Numbered from the stretch's first letter, positions 42,391-52,012 are shown. The stretch: DNA of 64,000 bases from Bacteroidota bacterium (GCA_024643795.1 JAHEMF010000001.1:115895-179894); one strand, 5' to 3'. Notes: generated by a model not told the origin, from the letters alone. Translations and numbers: made by a program.

Positions 42391-44069
42391 GTTATCTAGA
42401 TTGGACAGTGCTTGGGTTAACTCTGGTATTCATAGTTATCTACGGCATCTACAAATCCAGAGGGAGTCAGAACATACAAGGGTACCTGTTAGGAGACAAT
42501 ACCATGAAATGGTATATGGTTGGCTTCTCGGTTATGGCAACGCAGGCTTCTGCCATTACATTCTTATCGGCACCTGGGCAGGCTTATACTGATGGCATGC
42601 GTTTCGTTCAGTTCTACTTCGGGCTTCCATTGGCCATGATCGTACTATGTATATCTGTGATCCCTGTTTTTCACAGAATGAAAGTTTACACAGCCTACGA
42701 ATATCTTGAGAACCGGTTCGATCTAAAGACTCGCGCATTAGGAGCATTACTTTTTCTAATTCAACGAGGAATTGCGGCCGGACTAACAATCTATGCCCCT
42801 GCTATAATCTTGTCATCACTGCTGGGTTGGAACATTTATCTTACCAACGTAATTATTGGCGGTCTGGTAATTATTTACACAGTTTCAGGTGGCACCAAAG
42901 CTGTGAGTTATACGCAGCTTGGTCAGATGGTCATTATCCTTACGGGGATGGGTATGGCCGCATATTTGCTTATACAAATGCTACCACCGGAGGTATCAAC
43001 ATTCAATGCGCTTCAGGTAGCCGGAAAAATGGGGAAGATGCAGATCGTAGATCTTAAATTCGATCCCGATAACCGATACAATTTATGGTCAGGACTGATT
43101 GGAGGATTTTTTCTTGCACTCTCCTACTTTGGTACTGATCAATCGCAGGTAGCCAGATACCTTTCAGGAAAGTCTGTTTCGCAAATTAGATTAGGAATGC
43201 TATTCAATGGCATCGTTAAAATTCCAATGCAATTTTCAATCCTGCTCATAGGTGCTATTATGTTCGTGTTCTTTCAGTTCAACACCCCTCCAGTTTTCTT
43301 TAATGGTATGGAGGTGGAGAAAGCACAATCCGGACAATATGCTGATGAATTCAACAGCACCCAGGATGAATGGAATTCAATTCAAACCATCAAACAAGAA
43401 AAAGTTCACGAGTTGGCAAAGGGTCTTAGAGAAAAAAATGATCTAGTTGTTGAGTCATCACAATCTGCAATAAAAGCACTCAATCTGGAAGAAAAACAAA
43501 CTCGGGACAAGGCTATCTCAATTATATCCAAAGGTAACCCCACGGCCGATACCAATGATACCAATTATATTTTTCTCACCTATGTTATCAATTATCTTCC
43601 GGTGGGAATAATCGGATTACTCATTGCTGTGATTTTCGCTGCATCTATGTCGTCAACATCCAGTGAGCTTAATGCATTGGCTTCAACCTCGCTGGTAGAT
43701 ATATACAAACGTATGTTGGTGAAGGATAAAAGCGACCTCCACTACCTAAACGCTTCAAAGTGGCTAACAGTTGTATGGGGGTTATATGCAATAATGATAG
43801 CGCAATTCGCAAATAGATTAGGCAGCTTGATTGAAGCAGTTAATATTCTTGGTTCGCTGTTTTACGGAACAATTTTAGGGATCTTTTTGGCAGGATTTTA
43901 TTTTAAATCATTACATGGTAAAAATGTTTTCTACGGTGCAGTGCTGGCAGAATTGGTTGTCATTGCATGTTATACGTTTACTGACATTTCTTTTCTTTGG
44001 TTTAATTTAATCGGTTGTGCATTGGTTATAGCATTTGCATACTCAACTAAATTATTAGAGAGTAAATAA
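42387..44069 (+). CDS. Sodium:solute symporter (SSS family)
   Basis: The 560-residue protein has about 13-14 membrane segments with the SSS layout: SYLDWTVLGLTLVFIVIYGI at the start, GFSVMATQASAITFLSAPGQ (substrate/Na+ region), GGTKAVSYTQLGQMVII and FAASMSSTSSELNALASTS (the Na2-site Ser/Ala/Ser cluster). A charged, helical cytosolic insert of about 80 residues (FNSTQDEWNSIQTIKQEKVH and beyond) interrupts the middle, as I recall for Bacteroidota members. The substrate is unknown; the preceding deacetylase suggests a sugar or sialic-acid-like compound. A terminator follows. Confidence 0.93.
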   Translation: MSYLDWTVLGLTLVFIVIYGIYKSRGSQNIQGYLLGDNTMKWYMVGFSVMATQASAITFLSAPGQAYTDGMRFVQFYFGLPLAMIVLCISVIPVFHRMKVYTAYEYLENRFDLKTRALGALLFLIQRGIAAGLTIYAPAIILSSLLGWNIYLTNVIIGGLVIIYTVSGGTKAVSYTQLGQMVIILTGMGMAAYLLIQMLPPEVSTFNALQVAGKMGKMQIVDLKFDPDNRYNLWSGLIGGFFLALSYFGTDQSQVARYLSGKSVSQIRLGMLFNGIVKIPMQFSILLIGAIMFVFFQFNTPPVFFNGMEVEKAQSGQYADEFNSTQDEWNSIQTIKQEKVHELAKGLREKNDLVVESSQSAIKALNLEEKQTRDKAISIISKGNPTADTNDTNYIFLTYVINYLPVGIIGLLIAVIFAASMSSTSSELNALASTSLVDIYKRMLVKDKSDLHYLNASKWLTVVWGLYAIMIAQFANRLGSLIEAVNILGSLFYGTILGIFLAGFYFKSLHGKNVFYGAVLAELVVIACYTFTDISFLWFNLIGCALVIAFAYSTKLLESK

Positions 44070-44071
44070 AA

Positions 44072-44098
44072 AAAGGCCATCGAATTTCGACGGCCTTT
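44072..44098. terminator. Bidirectional hairpin terminator
   Basis: AAAGGCC and GGCCTTT pair, extended by TCG/CGA after one A-C mismatch. The hairpin stands between the convergent symporter and DUF2911 genes. Confidence 0.75.
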
Positions 44099-44115
44099 AA
44101 GTTTTGCTGAATTGC

Positions 44116-44973
44116 TTATTTTGTCTTTTTACTTCCAGTAGGAGACCAACTAATCACAGCTTTATCAACCTGATCTTTAAAAAAGAAGTTCGAGGAAGCA
44201 TTACCCAGCTCCTGTGCTTTTACCGCAAATTTATAAGCATCATCTTTTTTACCCATGGCTTTCAAAAGCTCTGCTTTGGTCCAGGTGTTGAACCAATCAA
44301 CATTGAGTGCCAATGACTGGTCTGCATAACCAAGTCCCTTTTCAAGGCTTGAGTTCAAGGCCAGGTAATATCTGGCTGCAGAATTGTAATCTCTCCATGT
44401 TCTGCCCAGATAGCTCTCAATATTTTCTGCAGCTTGCATTGAGGTATTTACTCCAATTGGAATTACAATACGTGTTGTTTCCCACTCTAAAACAATCTCT
44501 GCGTTGTTATCATCAAAGTTCTCAACTGAGAATGCCATTCTTTCTCTCATACCACAAGTAGCTGTAGGCACATCAAAGCGGATCAGATCATTTTCCTTTT
44601 TATATGATCCCATAGAAGCATTTTCATCTTTATTAATGATAACGGTCCATGTTTTCTCACCCGGGATTGTGAATAGTGAATAAGTCCCTGCCGGTACGTT
44701 AAAATCAACTGCAGTAATATCTTTACTTATTGTGAGTTTGGTTGCAGCATTCGCACCGGTTCTCCACATCTCACCAAAGGGTAATAGTCCACCAAAGATC
44801 TTACGATCCTTCACTCCGGGACTGCTGTAATCTATGGTAATATCTGTAAGCCCTACTGTTTGTGTCACTTTTGCTCCCGGGCTGGGTCTTGGAAGGTCAA
44901 GCTGAGCGAATGAAATACTTGTAAATGCAAGTAAAATAATCAGCACACCTGCTGAAAATAGGTTCTTTGTCAT
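44116..44973 (-). CDS. DUF2911 exported protein
   Basis: The 285-residue protein has a signal peptide (ILLAFTSISFAQ). It carries the DUF2911 domain (VTQTVGLTDITIDYSSPGVK, GLLPFGEMWRTGANAATKLT, VPAGTYSLFTIPGEKTWTVI). The C-terminal 110 residues look like a short helical repeat (tetratricopeptide-like; ALNSSLEKGLGYADQSLALN ... WTKAELLKAMGKKDDAYKFA). The family is common in Bacteroidota and is of unknown function, probably periplasmic or surface. Confidence 0.9.
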   Translation of the reverse strand: MTKNLFSAGVLIILLAFTSISFAQLDLPRPSPGAKVTQTVGLTDITIDYSSPGVKDRKIFGGLLPFGEMWRTGANAATKLTISKDITAVDFNVPAGTYSLFTIPGEKTWTVIINKDENASMGSYKKENDLIRFDVPTATCGMRERMAFSVENFDDNNAEIVLEWETTRIVIPIGVNTSMQAAENIESYLGRTWRDYNSAARYYLALNSSLEKGLGYADQSLALNVDWFNTWTKAELLKAMGKKDDAYKFAVKAQELGNASSNFFFKDQVDKAVISWSPTGSKKTK

Positions 44974-45159
44974 GGTTAATTGGGTTTTGGTTTAAAATTA
45001 AAGGAAGCAAATTTAATAATTGTCCTTTTGGTTAGGATTAAACTATTATACTATGTTGAATTTCAATAATATACGATATTTTTATGATACATTGTAACCT
45101 AAACAGATCCATTCAGGTACAATGGAGAAGTTTTTAGGGTTTATGATTTAGGTTATTGC

Positions 45160-45192
45160 AAAGGCGCCCCGTAAGGCGCCTTTATTTTTTTT
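45160..45192 (+). terminator. Strong hairpin with T-tract on the plus strand
   Basis: A 9-bp perfect stem (45160-45168 with 45175-45183) with a 6-nt loop runs into a T-rich tract on the plus strand. In the other direction the T-run is short. The downstream genes on both sides are on the minus strand, so either it ends the DnaJ-like operon weakly or it belongs to an unannotated plus-strand RNA. Confidence 0.65.
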
Positions 45193-45213
45193 AGTTCTTG
45201 TCTAATGCCCTTA

Positions 45214-46095
45214 TTAATCAGCTTTTATTGCCCGTAGCTTTTCAAACAATTCTTTTTCCTGATCTGATAAACTTGCTGGTAACACAGCCTTAACTGTAAC
45301 GTAAAGATCACCAAATGCAGTGTTTCCCTTCAATGGCATCCCCATTCCTTTGAGGCGCATCTTAACTCCATTCTGAGTTCCGGGTTGAATATTAAAATCG
45401 ATCAAACCTTTCAGTGTTTGTATCCTGACTTTACCTCCTAAAATAAGTGTATAAATATCAACCTCGAGTTCTCTTAACAGATCATCTCCCCTTCTCTCAA
45501 ACATAGGGTGCCGCATCACATGAACTTTTATTAATACATCTCCAGCTGGACCACCTCCAGATCCTTGTCCACCCTTTCCTTTAAGTCTTAATACATCTCC
45601 GGCCCGGGTCCCCTTGCTTATTTTCATCTCAAGAGTCTGGTCGCCTACATTTATCCTGCGGCTTGTACCGTTGAATGCATCTTCCAATGAGATGGTTATT
45701 TCACCACTCAGGTCTCTTCCTCTTCTTTTAACTACCTGTTGCTGACCAAATATATTTTCAAATCCACCACCACCAAAAAAACTCTCAAAGAAGTCAGAAA
45801 AGCCACCAGCACCTTGAAAACCACCACCATGAGAAGACCTGCTTTGCTGTTGTCTACCCATTTGTTCATAGTGTTTCCAGTTGGCTCCCATTTCATCATA
45901 CTTCTTCCTTTTCTCAGGATCACTAAGCACTTCATTAGCTTCGCTGATCTCCTTGAATCGTTCCTCGGCTTTTTTATCACCGGGGTTTTTATCAGGATGA
46001 TATTTAACAGCCAGTTTCCGGAAAGCCTTCTTGATCTGTTCCGTTGTGGATGATTTATCTACACCAAGTACTTTATAGTAATCTTTATACTCCAC
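45214..46095 (-). CDS. CbpA-type DnaJ-family co-chaperone
   Basis: The 293-residue protein has a J domain at 1-70 with the HPD motif at residues 33-35. A Gly/Phe-rich linker ([20 protein letters not shown]) and two C-terminal substrate-binding domains follow ([36 protein letters not shown]). The CxxCxGxG zinc fingers of DnaJ are absent, so it is of the CbpA type. It stimulates DnaK ATPase. It is the last gene of a minus-strand operon with lpxB, a small membrane protein and surE. Confidence 0.93.
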   Translation of the reverse strand: MEYKDYYKVLGVDKSSTTEQIKKAFRKLAVKYHPDKNPGDKKAEERFKEISEANEVLSDPEKRKKYDEMGANWKHYEQMGRQQQSRSSHGGGFQGAGGFSDFFESFFGGGGFENIFGQQQVVKRRGRDLSGEITISLEDAFNGTSRRINVGDQTLEMKISKGTRAGDVLRLKGKGGQGSGGGPAGDVLIKVHVMRHPMFERRGDDLLRELEVDIYTLILGGKVRIQTLKGLIDFNIQPGTQNGVKMRLKGMGMPLKGNTAFGDLYVTVKAVLPASLSDQEKELFEKLRAIKAD

Positions 46096-46099
46096 TCTT

Positions 46100-47242
46100 C
46101 TATTTATTAGAGTTTGTTATGTTTTGTTGCAGATCATGAATAATAACTTCAGCAGCTCTTGCCGACGCTCCCTCATTACCCAACAAGGTTATTAATTCAT
46201 CATAATCATTTAAAATCCTCTTTCTTACATCATCATCACTTGCCACTTTTTTCAACTCCTTAATAAGGTTAGTTGTATTAAGTTCTGCCTGGATCAACTC
46301 CTTGATACTTTCTCGTCCCAGCACCAAATTAACCAGACTGATATAGTCAACCTTTATCAAACGTTTTGCAATCTGGTAGGAGATCATATTTCCTTTATAG
46401 CAAACCACTTCTGGCACACGATATAATGCCGTCTCCAGAGTAGCTGTTCCAGAAGTAACAAGTGCGGCATGTGCATTCTCTAACAGCTCATATGTTTTCC
46501 CTTCAATGACCGAAACATCGGTACTTCCACAGATACCGGTATAAAATGATTGTTCGATGGAAGGCGCTGCTGCAACAACAAATGAGAATCTACTAAATTC
46601 TGGGATCACTGATAACATTAGTGGCAGCATTACTGAGATTTCCTGTCGTCGAGAACCCGGCAACAAAGCAATTATAGGTTTACCCTTATTTATTATTTGT
46701 TGCAGATCGCTAGATAGTTGTGGATTTGTGGACTTCCTTTCGGCAATAGCATCAAGCAAAGGGTGACCGACAAAATCAACATCCATTGCAAATTTTTCAT
46801 AAAATATTTTTTCAAAAGGGAGAATGACGAGCATTTTATCTACATCTCGTTTTATATCGTGGACTCTTGATTGTTTCCATGCCCACACCTGAGGAGATAT
46901 GTAGTAGTAAACTTTCAGGCCTTGCAGTTTAGCAAACTTTGCAATTCGAAGATTAAACCCCGGGTAGTCTATCAGTATCAGAGCATCTGGTTGATAGGCT
47001 AATATATCTTCCTTACAAACATTTATATTCCTGAGGATGGTACGCAGGTTGGCAATAACCTCAAGAAAACCCATGAAAGCCAGCTCTTCATAGTGTTTTA
47101 CAACATCTACACCGGCTGACCGCATCAGATCACCACCCCAACCTCTGAATTGAGCAGTGGAATCATTGAGCCTGATAGCCTTAACCAGATTTGATGCATG
47201 AAGATCACCCGAGGCCTCTCCTGAAATTATGTAATACTTCAA
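46100..47242 (-). CDS. lpxB: Lipid-A-disaccharide synthase
   Basis: LpxB joins UDP-2,3-diacylglucosamine and lipid X during lipid A synthesis at the inner membrane. The 380 residues match the family length and motifs: [66 protein letters not shown] and [14 protein letters not shown] with the conserved Glu. Its start lies 12 nt after the end of the small membrane-protein gene, and the DnaJ-like gene begins 4 nt downstream. Confidence 0.96.
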   Translation of the reverse strand: MKYYIISGEASGDLHASNLVKAIRLNDSTAQFRGWGGDLMRSAGVDVVKHYEELAFMGFLEVIANLRTILRNINVCKEDILAYQPDALILIDYPGFNLRIAKFAKLQGLKVYYYISPQVWAWKQSRVHDIKRDVDKMLVILPFEKIFYEKFAMDVDFVGHPLLDAIAERKSTNPQLSSDLQQIINKGKPIIALLPGSRRQEISVMLPLMLSVIPEFSRFSFVVAAAPSIEQSFYTGICGSTDVSVIEGKTYELLENAHAALVTSGTATLETALYRVPEVVCYKGNMISYQIAKRLIKVDYISLVNLVLGRESIKELIQAELNTTNLIKELKKVASDDDVRKRILNDYDELITLLGNEGASARAAEVIIHDLQQNITNSNK

Positions 47243-47254
47243 ACTGTTCGTTTA

Positions 47255-47536
47255 TTAATCTAAATAATGAAAAAAATAATACAAGCCAACCAAGAAAGTC
47301 ACAAGTAAGATACCTCGTCCCGTGTAATCAAGTTGAGCTTTTAGCATATAATATCGGAATGGAAATACATTCAGAAAGATCGATATCACTTCAATAGTGC
47401 TTTCTCTGAAAACCGGCGGTCTGTTAAAAATTGTTTCGGATATAAATTCATTTAACCATGTTAGACTAAAGTACCCAACAACCGGAAGCACAATCCCGAT
47501 CACAATTCCCAAAATCATTGAATCTTTTTTAAGCAT
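47255..47536 (-). CDS. Small membrane protein between surE and lpxB
   Basis: The 93-residue protein has three hydrophobic stretches (MILGIVIGIVLPVVGYFSL, IEVISIFLNVFPFRYYML, ILLVTFLVGLYYFFHYL). Small proteins of this pattern sit between surE and lpxB in several Bacteroidota, as I recall. Its start overlaps surE by 8 nt, so translation is probably coupled. No function is established; a link with lipid A assembly is only implied by position. Confidence 0.78.
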   Translation of the reverse strand: MLKKDSMILGIVIGIVLPVVGYFSLTWLNEFISETIFNRPPVFRESTIEVISIFLNVFPFRYYMLKAQLDYTGRGILLVTFLVGLYYFFHYLD

Positions 47537-48353
47537 CCCATTTTATTTTATTAAGGAACTGACTTGCATGGTGAGCAGTAAAGTCAAATGAAACAGGAAC
47601 TGCCGAAACATATCCGTTACTTAATGCCCACTCATCAGTATCATCACCTTTATCATAATTGATGAATTTACCGGTGAGCCAGAAATACTTCCTTCCTCTT
47701 GGATCTGTTCTTTCATCAAATTCTTCTTCCCAACGTGCCAGTGCCTGCCTGCAGATCTTTATACCTTTGATCTTTGACAAAGGAAGGTTTGGTATATTCA
47801 CGTTCAACAGTGTATTCACCGGTAAACCATGCTCAAGTATTCTGGTCGCTATTTGTTTTGCAAAATGCTGACTGGCCTTGAAACTAGCTTCCATACTATA
47901 GTTGTTGAGCGAAAACCCAATTGAAGGAATCCCTTCGATAGCACCTTCCATGGCAGCCGACATGGTACCTGAGTATATAACATTGATAGATGAATTTGAT
48001 CCATGGTTTATTCCTGATACACACAGGTCAGGTTTTCTATGCAGGATCTTATTAACAGCCAGTTTAACACAATCAACAGGTGTACCTGAACATTGATAAC
48101 CAAGTACCTCACCATGTACCTCAACTTTATCTAGTCTCAACGGACTTTCAATAGTAATTGCGTGACCCATTCCGGATTGCGGACTATCAGGGGCCACAAC
48201 CACAACTTCACCAATAGTACTCATAATATCAACTAGCGAACGCAGTCCAGGAGCTGTGATCCCATCATCATTAGTAACCAGAATAACAGGTCTTTTTCCT
48301 TTTTTACGTGTCAGAACTTCCGGATGACCCGATCTTTTCTTTTTTGCAGCCAT
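47529..48353 (-). CDS. surE: 5'/3'-nucleotidase SurE
   Basis: SurE hydrolyses nucleoside monophosphates in a divalent-metal-dependent manner. The protein shows the metal-binding NDDG (VILVTNDDGITAPGLRSL, Asp29-Asp30 from the chosen start), the metal-loop PDSPQSGMGHAITI, CSGTPVDCVKLAV and VSGINHGSNSSINVIYSGT. The start at 48353 (MAAKKKRSGHPEV) gives 274 residues; an in-frame ATG at 48428 would add 25 unlikely residues and overlap the heat-shock gene's terminator. Confidence 0.95.
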   Translation of the reverse strand: MAAKKKRSGHPEVLTRKKGKRPVILVTNDDGITAPGLRSLVDIMSTIGEVVVVAPDSPQSGMGHAITIESPLRLDKVEVHGEVLGYQCSGTPVDCVKLAVNKILHRKPDLCVSGINHGSNSSINVIYSGTMSAAMEGAIEGIPSIGFSLNNYSMEASFKASQHFAKQIATRILEHGLPVNTLLNVNIPNLPLSKIKGIKICRQALARWEEEFDERTDPRGRKYFWLTGKFINYDKGDDTDEWALSNGYVSAVPVSFDFTAHHASQFLNKIKWDA

Positions 48354-48407
48354 GATGCAAAAATAACCTTTGTAAGCCTCAAACTGGCTAATCCAACATT
48401 TAGATAT

Positions 48408-48432
48408 GAAAAACCCGGTGAAATTCACCGGG
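48408..48432 (-). terminator. Terminator of the small heat-shock gene
   Basis: A perfect 7-bp stem CCCGGTG/CACCGGG with a 5-nt loop is followed on the minus strand by TTTTT, about 30 nt after the stop codon. Confidence 0.8.
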
Positions 48433-48460
48433 CCTAACCAGATAAACTATAAACACAGCT

Positions 48461-48910
48461 TTATGAAACCTTTATCTCTCTGGGTCCTTTGGCCTTTGCA
48501 TCTTCTTTTTTAGGAAGCACAAGATTCAGGAGCCCATCCTCATATGTTGCAGATATCTTTTCTGCATCAACTGTTTCAGGCAAACTGAAGCTGCGGTTGA
48601 ACGAATTATAACTGAATTCCCTGCGGGTATAGCTATTTTTCTTTTCATCAGATTCGGTTTGACTTTCTCCGCTTACTATGAGCATATCATTTTCAATGTT
48701 AATGCTGATGTCTTCCTTCTTCATACCCGGCACGGCAAACTCCAGATTGTACTTGTTCTCATCTTCCATGATGTTAACTGCAGGTACCTGACTCTTGTTT
48801 TGATCAAATTCACTAATTGTGCTGAAGAAATCGTTGAACAGGTCTGTTGCCAATGGAAATCTGCTGAACCTTGCAGCAGGTGTTCCGTTCTTTAACTTTA
48901 TTAAATTCAT
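48461..48910 (-). CDS. Small heat-shock protein, Hsp20/alpha-crystallin family
   Basis: The 149-residue protein has a short N-terminal arm with FNDFFSTISEF, an alpha-crystallin domain at about 45-135 (VNIMEDENKYNLEFAVPGMK, then KEDISINIENDMLIVSGE, then YNSFNRSFSLPETVDAEKIS) and a C-terminal GPREIKVS. Such proteins bind unfolding proteins without ATP and pass them to DnaK/DnaJ. It has its own terminator; an inverted repeat in the leader may take part in control. Confidence 0.95.
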   Translation of the reverse strand: MNLIKLKNGTPAARFSRFPLATDLFNDFFSTISEFDQNKSQVPAVNIMEDENKYNLEFAVPGMKKEDISINIENDMLIVSGESQTESDEKKNSYTRREFSYNSFNRSFSLPETVDAEKISATYEDGLLNLVLPKKEDAKAKGPREIKVS

Positions 48911-48936
48911 TGTTTTAATTTTTTATTGGTTTAGTA

Positions 48937-48953
48937 AGGATTCTTCAAATCCT
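48937..48953. promoter_or_regulatory. Inverted repeat in the hsp20 leader
   Basis: AGGATT and AATCCT face each other across a 5-nt loop, 27 nt before the ATG of the heat-shock gene. It could be a protein-binding site or a leader hairpin; nothing else supports either. Confidence 0.3.
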
Positions 48954-49046
48954 ATACCATTGAAAAAAACTAAAAGTTTAATGTCAATTTGACGCTAAAT
49001 GGAAAGCCTAACTGCCAATATGACTTAAGACGGTTATTTTAAGGAG

Positions 49047-49655
49047 CTATTTCTTCACAACAGGTATTTCACCTCTTTCAATAGCCTGCACAATTGATTC
49101 AATTACAGCATCCTCCCCCAGCGGGTCATATTCAGCTTTCATATTGGAACCAAAAAGCCTGGCCAGACTTTGCCAAAAAAATGCCTGCAAACTTCCTCTC
49201 AGCTCTTTGACCAGCTCATAGGATGTTTCACCAGTTTCACGATCTATCAATTTAATAAGCAGAAAACCCTGAGTTCTGGTAAGTTTTTTCAGATCAGAAG
49301 CAAACTGATCCTTTAACTCCCTCTCTGTTTGTTTTATAAATTTTCGTTGTGCTTTTTTACTTTTTATTTTACCAATGGAATCATTTACGAATTCCAACTG
49401 TATGGCTGCCATACGGGCATACGGGTAAACCCGGATAATATCTCGGCGAAGCTTCAGATATCGCTTTAATCGTTCGGCTGCTTCAGGATCAAATTCTCCA
49501 AAAACATCTACTGCAGGAAGATACATCATTGGAATGGTGTCTCCGTCAAGGACCACTGCTTGAGTCACTTTTGGAACTGAATCGATCTGGCAATAAACCA
49601 GTTCCGGAAGTGAAACCACCAGTACAAAAAGGTATATGAAAGAGCTTTTGCGCAC
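49047..49655 (-). CDS. DUF4294 exported protein
   Basis: The 202-residue protein has a signal peptide ending near LVYCQ and the DUF4294 pattern: VVLDGDTIPMMYLPAVDVFG, LKRYLKLRRDIIRVYPYARM and LTRTQGFLLIKLIDRETGET. The family is largely confined to Bacteroidota and has no known function; its members are small, exported and Lys/Arg-rich. It lies 40 nt after accC and is likely co-transcribed. Confidence 0.9.
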   Translation of the reverse strand: MRKSSFIYLFVLVVSLPELVYCQIDSVPKVTQAVVLDGDTIPMMYLPAVDVFGEFDPEAAERLKRYLKLRRDIIRVYPYARMAAIQLEFVNDSIGKIKSKKAQRKFIKQTERELKDQFASDLKKLTRTQGFLLIKLIDRETGETSYELVKELRGSLQAFFWQSLARLFGSNMKAEYDPLGEDAVIESIVQAIERGEIPVVKK

Positions 49656-49695
49656 TTAGTACATCAGGCCAACATTTATGCCAATACTACAAATT

Positions 49696-51207
49696 TCAAT
49701 ATTCCAGCCTGTTTGATTTCCAGTTAGAACGTTCATTTTCTGGTTTTTGATGCAAGTGAGGTGTTTTTTTTATCATTTCATTATTGAAAAGCAAAGCTGC
49801 AATAGAAGCTACCTGCTCCTCATCCGATGTCAGATCATTTACAAGGTATTCCGGTTTGAAATGGTCTTTAACAAAATGTGTATCGAAATTACCGGAACGG
49901 AAGGCCTCATGTTGCATTACAAACTTGCAGAAGTCAAGAGTTGTAGCCACACCACTGATCTGGTAATCATCTATTGCCCTAACCATTTTCAGGATTGCTT
50001 CTTCACGGTCATTACCCCAAACAACCAGTTTAGCGATCATTGGATCATAGTAGATCGGTATGTCCATGCCTTCTTCAAATCCATCATCTACCCTAACACC
50101 TGGGCCTTGCGGGATCTTATACGAATCAAGTCTGCCAATATCCGGTAAAAAGTTGTTCAAAGGATCTTCGGCATACACTCTGATCTCAAGAGCATGACCG
50201 TTGATGTTTAGATCTTCCTGATTGAAAGATAATTTTTCACCCATAGCAATCCTGATCTGTTCTTTTACCAGATCAACGCCTGTTATCATTTCGGTAACCG
50301 GATGTTCAACCTGCAAACGGGTATTCATTTCCAGAAAATAAAAATCAAGATTTTCGTCTAATAAAAACTCAACCGTTCCTGCGCCTTTATAATTACATGC
50401 ACGAGCAACCTGAACTGCACACAAGCCCATTTGTGATCTCTTTTCCGGTGTAAGCACTGATGAAGGTGCTTCTTCTATAACTTTTTGATGCCTCCGTTGA
50501 ACAGAACATTCCCTTTCAAACAGATGAACAATATTGCCATGTTCATCGCCCAGAACCTGTACTTCTACATGGCGTGGTGATCCGACATATCTTTCAATAA
50601 AAACTGAACCATCACCGAAAGCTGATGTTGCTTCATTAACTGCCAACTTCATCATCTCTTCAAAGTCAGTTGCAGATTCTACTATTCTCATACCCTTACC
50701 ACCACCTCCGGCCGAAGCTTTTATCAGGATAGGGAAACCAACATCAGAAGCAATTTTCTTTGCTTCAGATACATCCTTAATGGCATAGTCGGTGCCGGGT
50801 ACCAGAGGAATATTATATTTTTTTACAGCATCCTTAGCAGCAAGTTTGCTACCCATAACTTCCATTGATTCGGCAGATGGACCAATTAATATGAGTCCTG
50901 CTTCATCAACTTTCCTTGCAAAAACAGGATTTTCTGATAAAAATCCATACCCCGGATGAATAGCTTCACAACCAGTTGTAAGTGCTGCATTGATAATGTT
51001 ATCAATTACCAGATAGGACTGATTGGAAGCTGCCGGCCCAACCAATATAGCCTCATCTGCATATTTAACATGTGGAGAGAGCCTGTCGGCCTCAGAAAAG
51101 ACTGCAACAACTTTAATTCCCATTTCACGTGCACTACGCATGATCCTCAGAGCTATTTCACCCCTGTTAGCAACTAAAATTCCTGTGATCTTTTTCTTGC
51201 TCATCAT
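49696..51207 (-). CDS. accC: Biotin carboxylase subunit of an acyl-CoA carboxylase
   Basis: This ATP-grasp enzyme carboxylates biotin on its carrier protein. The 503 residues include ILVANRGEIALRIMRSAREM, the ATP-binding Gly loop KASAGGGGKGMRIV, RECSVQRRHQKVIEEAPS and FLEMNTRLQVEHPVTEMI. It is about 50 residues longer than E. coli AccC, similar to the alpha subunits of propionyl-CoA carboxylases, so acetyl-CoA or propionyl-CoA carboxylase are both possible. No carrier or transferase gene lies nearby. Two TAnnTTTG elements lie upstream. Confidence 0.93.
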   Translation of the reverse strand: MMSKKKITGILVANRGEIALRIMRSAREMGIKVVAVFSEADRLSPHVKYADEAILVGPAASNQSYLVIDNIINAALTTGCEAIHPGYGFLSENPVFARKVDEAGLILIGPSAESMEVMGSKLAAKDAVKKYNIPLVPGTDYAIKDVSEAKKIASDVGFPILIKASAGGGGKGMRIVESATDFEEMMKLAVNEATSAFGDGSVFIERYVGSPRHVEVQVLGDEHGNIVHLFERECSVQRRHQKVIEEAPSSVLTPEKRSQMGLCAVQVARACNYKGAGTVEFLLDENLDFYFLEMNTRLQVEHPVTEMITGVDLVKEQIRIAMGEKLSFNQEDLNINGHALEIRVYAEDPLNNFLPDIGRLDSYKIPQGPGVRVDDGFEEGMDIPIYYDPMIAKLVVWGNDREEAILKMVRAIDDYQISGVATTLDFCKFVMQHEAFRSGNFDTHFVKDHFKPEYLVNDLTSDEEQVASIAALLFNNEMIKKTPHLHQKPENERSNWKSNRLEY

Positions 51208-51234
51208 ATGCTTTTAATGGAAGTTAATATGAAT

Positions 51235-51251
51235 CAAATGTAACAAAAGTA
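51235..51251 (-). promoter_or_regulatory. Two candidate -7 elements of accC
   Basis: TACATTTG (51235-51242) and TACTTTTG (51244-51251) lie 27 and 36 nt before the accC start on the minus strand. Only one is likely to be used. Confidence 0.4.
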
Positions 51252-51287
51252 AAGCGGCTAACAGCTTATTCTCAATGTTAGGTATTG

Positions 51288-51956
51288 TTAGCTTACAGTC
51301 TGATAATCAGGAAGTTTTTCTTCAGCTACTTTATCTCTCTTCTTACCGGTGAATGGCATGGTGCCAAATAGAATATCCCACAACGGGAAAGAAACACTAA
51401 AAGCGGAATTTTCAGATTTATAATGATGTAGAGAATGATGTTTCCAGAGGTATTTTAAAAAATTACGAGGTGGCTTATACCTATGTACAGCATAATGGAT
51501 GAATAAGTATGTAGAATAGCCTGCCAAAAAACCAGGGAAAAACAATAACACCTCCTGACCGATCAGGAATTTGAACAGAAAGTAAAAAACTGTGGCTAAC
51601 AGGATAGACATTAGCGGAGGCATTACCAATCTGTCTTTATCGCGAGGAAATTCATGGTGAACACCATGCATATTATACTTTAATTTCTTTTGTTTTTCGG
51701 ATTTAGCCTCAAAATGAAAAAGAAAGCGATGAATGAGGTATTCAACAAAAGTAAAAACGACAAGTCCGACAGGCACCCAGTACAGGGCCTTCCACATGTT
51801 AAGATCAGTATAATACCACGCATAGCTAAGGACCAAGATCCCAGCTGTATAATACAGTATCACCGGAATGGCAAAATGTGTTCTTGACAAATACTCAATT
51901 ACCTTATTATCAGATAATTGAGTTGTACCCTTGTTCGAAATTTTATAGTCGTTCAT
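51288..51956 (-). CDS. Sterol desaturase / fatty-acid hydroxylase family membrane protein
   Basis: The 222-residue polytopic protein has the di-iron histidine boxes of the family: HRFLFH, HGVHHE, HYAVHR and HHSLHH, with four to five membrane segments. Such enzymes hydroxylate or desaturate lipids at the inner membrane; Bacteroidota members often act on fatty acids or carotenoids, but the substrate cannot be told here. The ATG at 51956 is preferred, because a candidate promoter element (51983-51990) lies between it and the in-frame ATG at 51998. Confidence 0.9.
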   Translation of the reverse strand: MNDYKISNKGTTQLSDNKVIEYLSRTHFAIPVILYYTAGILVLSYAWYYTDLNMWKALYWVPVGLVVFTFVEYLIHRFLFHFEAKSEKQKKLKYNMHGVHHEFPRDKDRLVMPPLMSILLATVFYFLFKFLIGQEVLLFFPGFLAGYSTYLFIHYAVHRYKPPRNFLKYLWKHHSLHHYKSENSAFSVSFPLWDILFGTMPFTGKKRDKVAEEKLPDYQTVS

Positions 51957-51982
51957 AGTACCGGAAGTCCGATTTCCACTTA

Positions 51983-51990
51983 CAAATTTA
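51983..51990 (-). promoter_or_regulatory. Candidate -7 element of the sterol desaturase-family gene
   Basis: TAAATTTG on the minus strand, 26 nt before the ATG at 51956. Confidence 0.45.
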
Positions 51991-52012
51991 ATGAACAAAT
52001 ATTAACCTGATT

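Noticed and set aside
48354..48428. N-terminal extension of SurE to an ATG at 48428
   Set aside because: The added residues have no SurE similarity and the DNA carries the hsp20 terminator.
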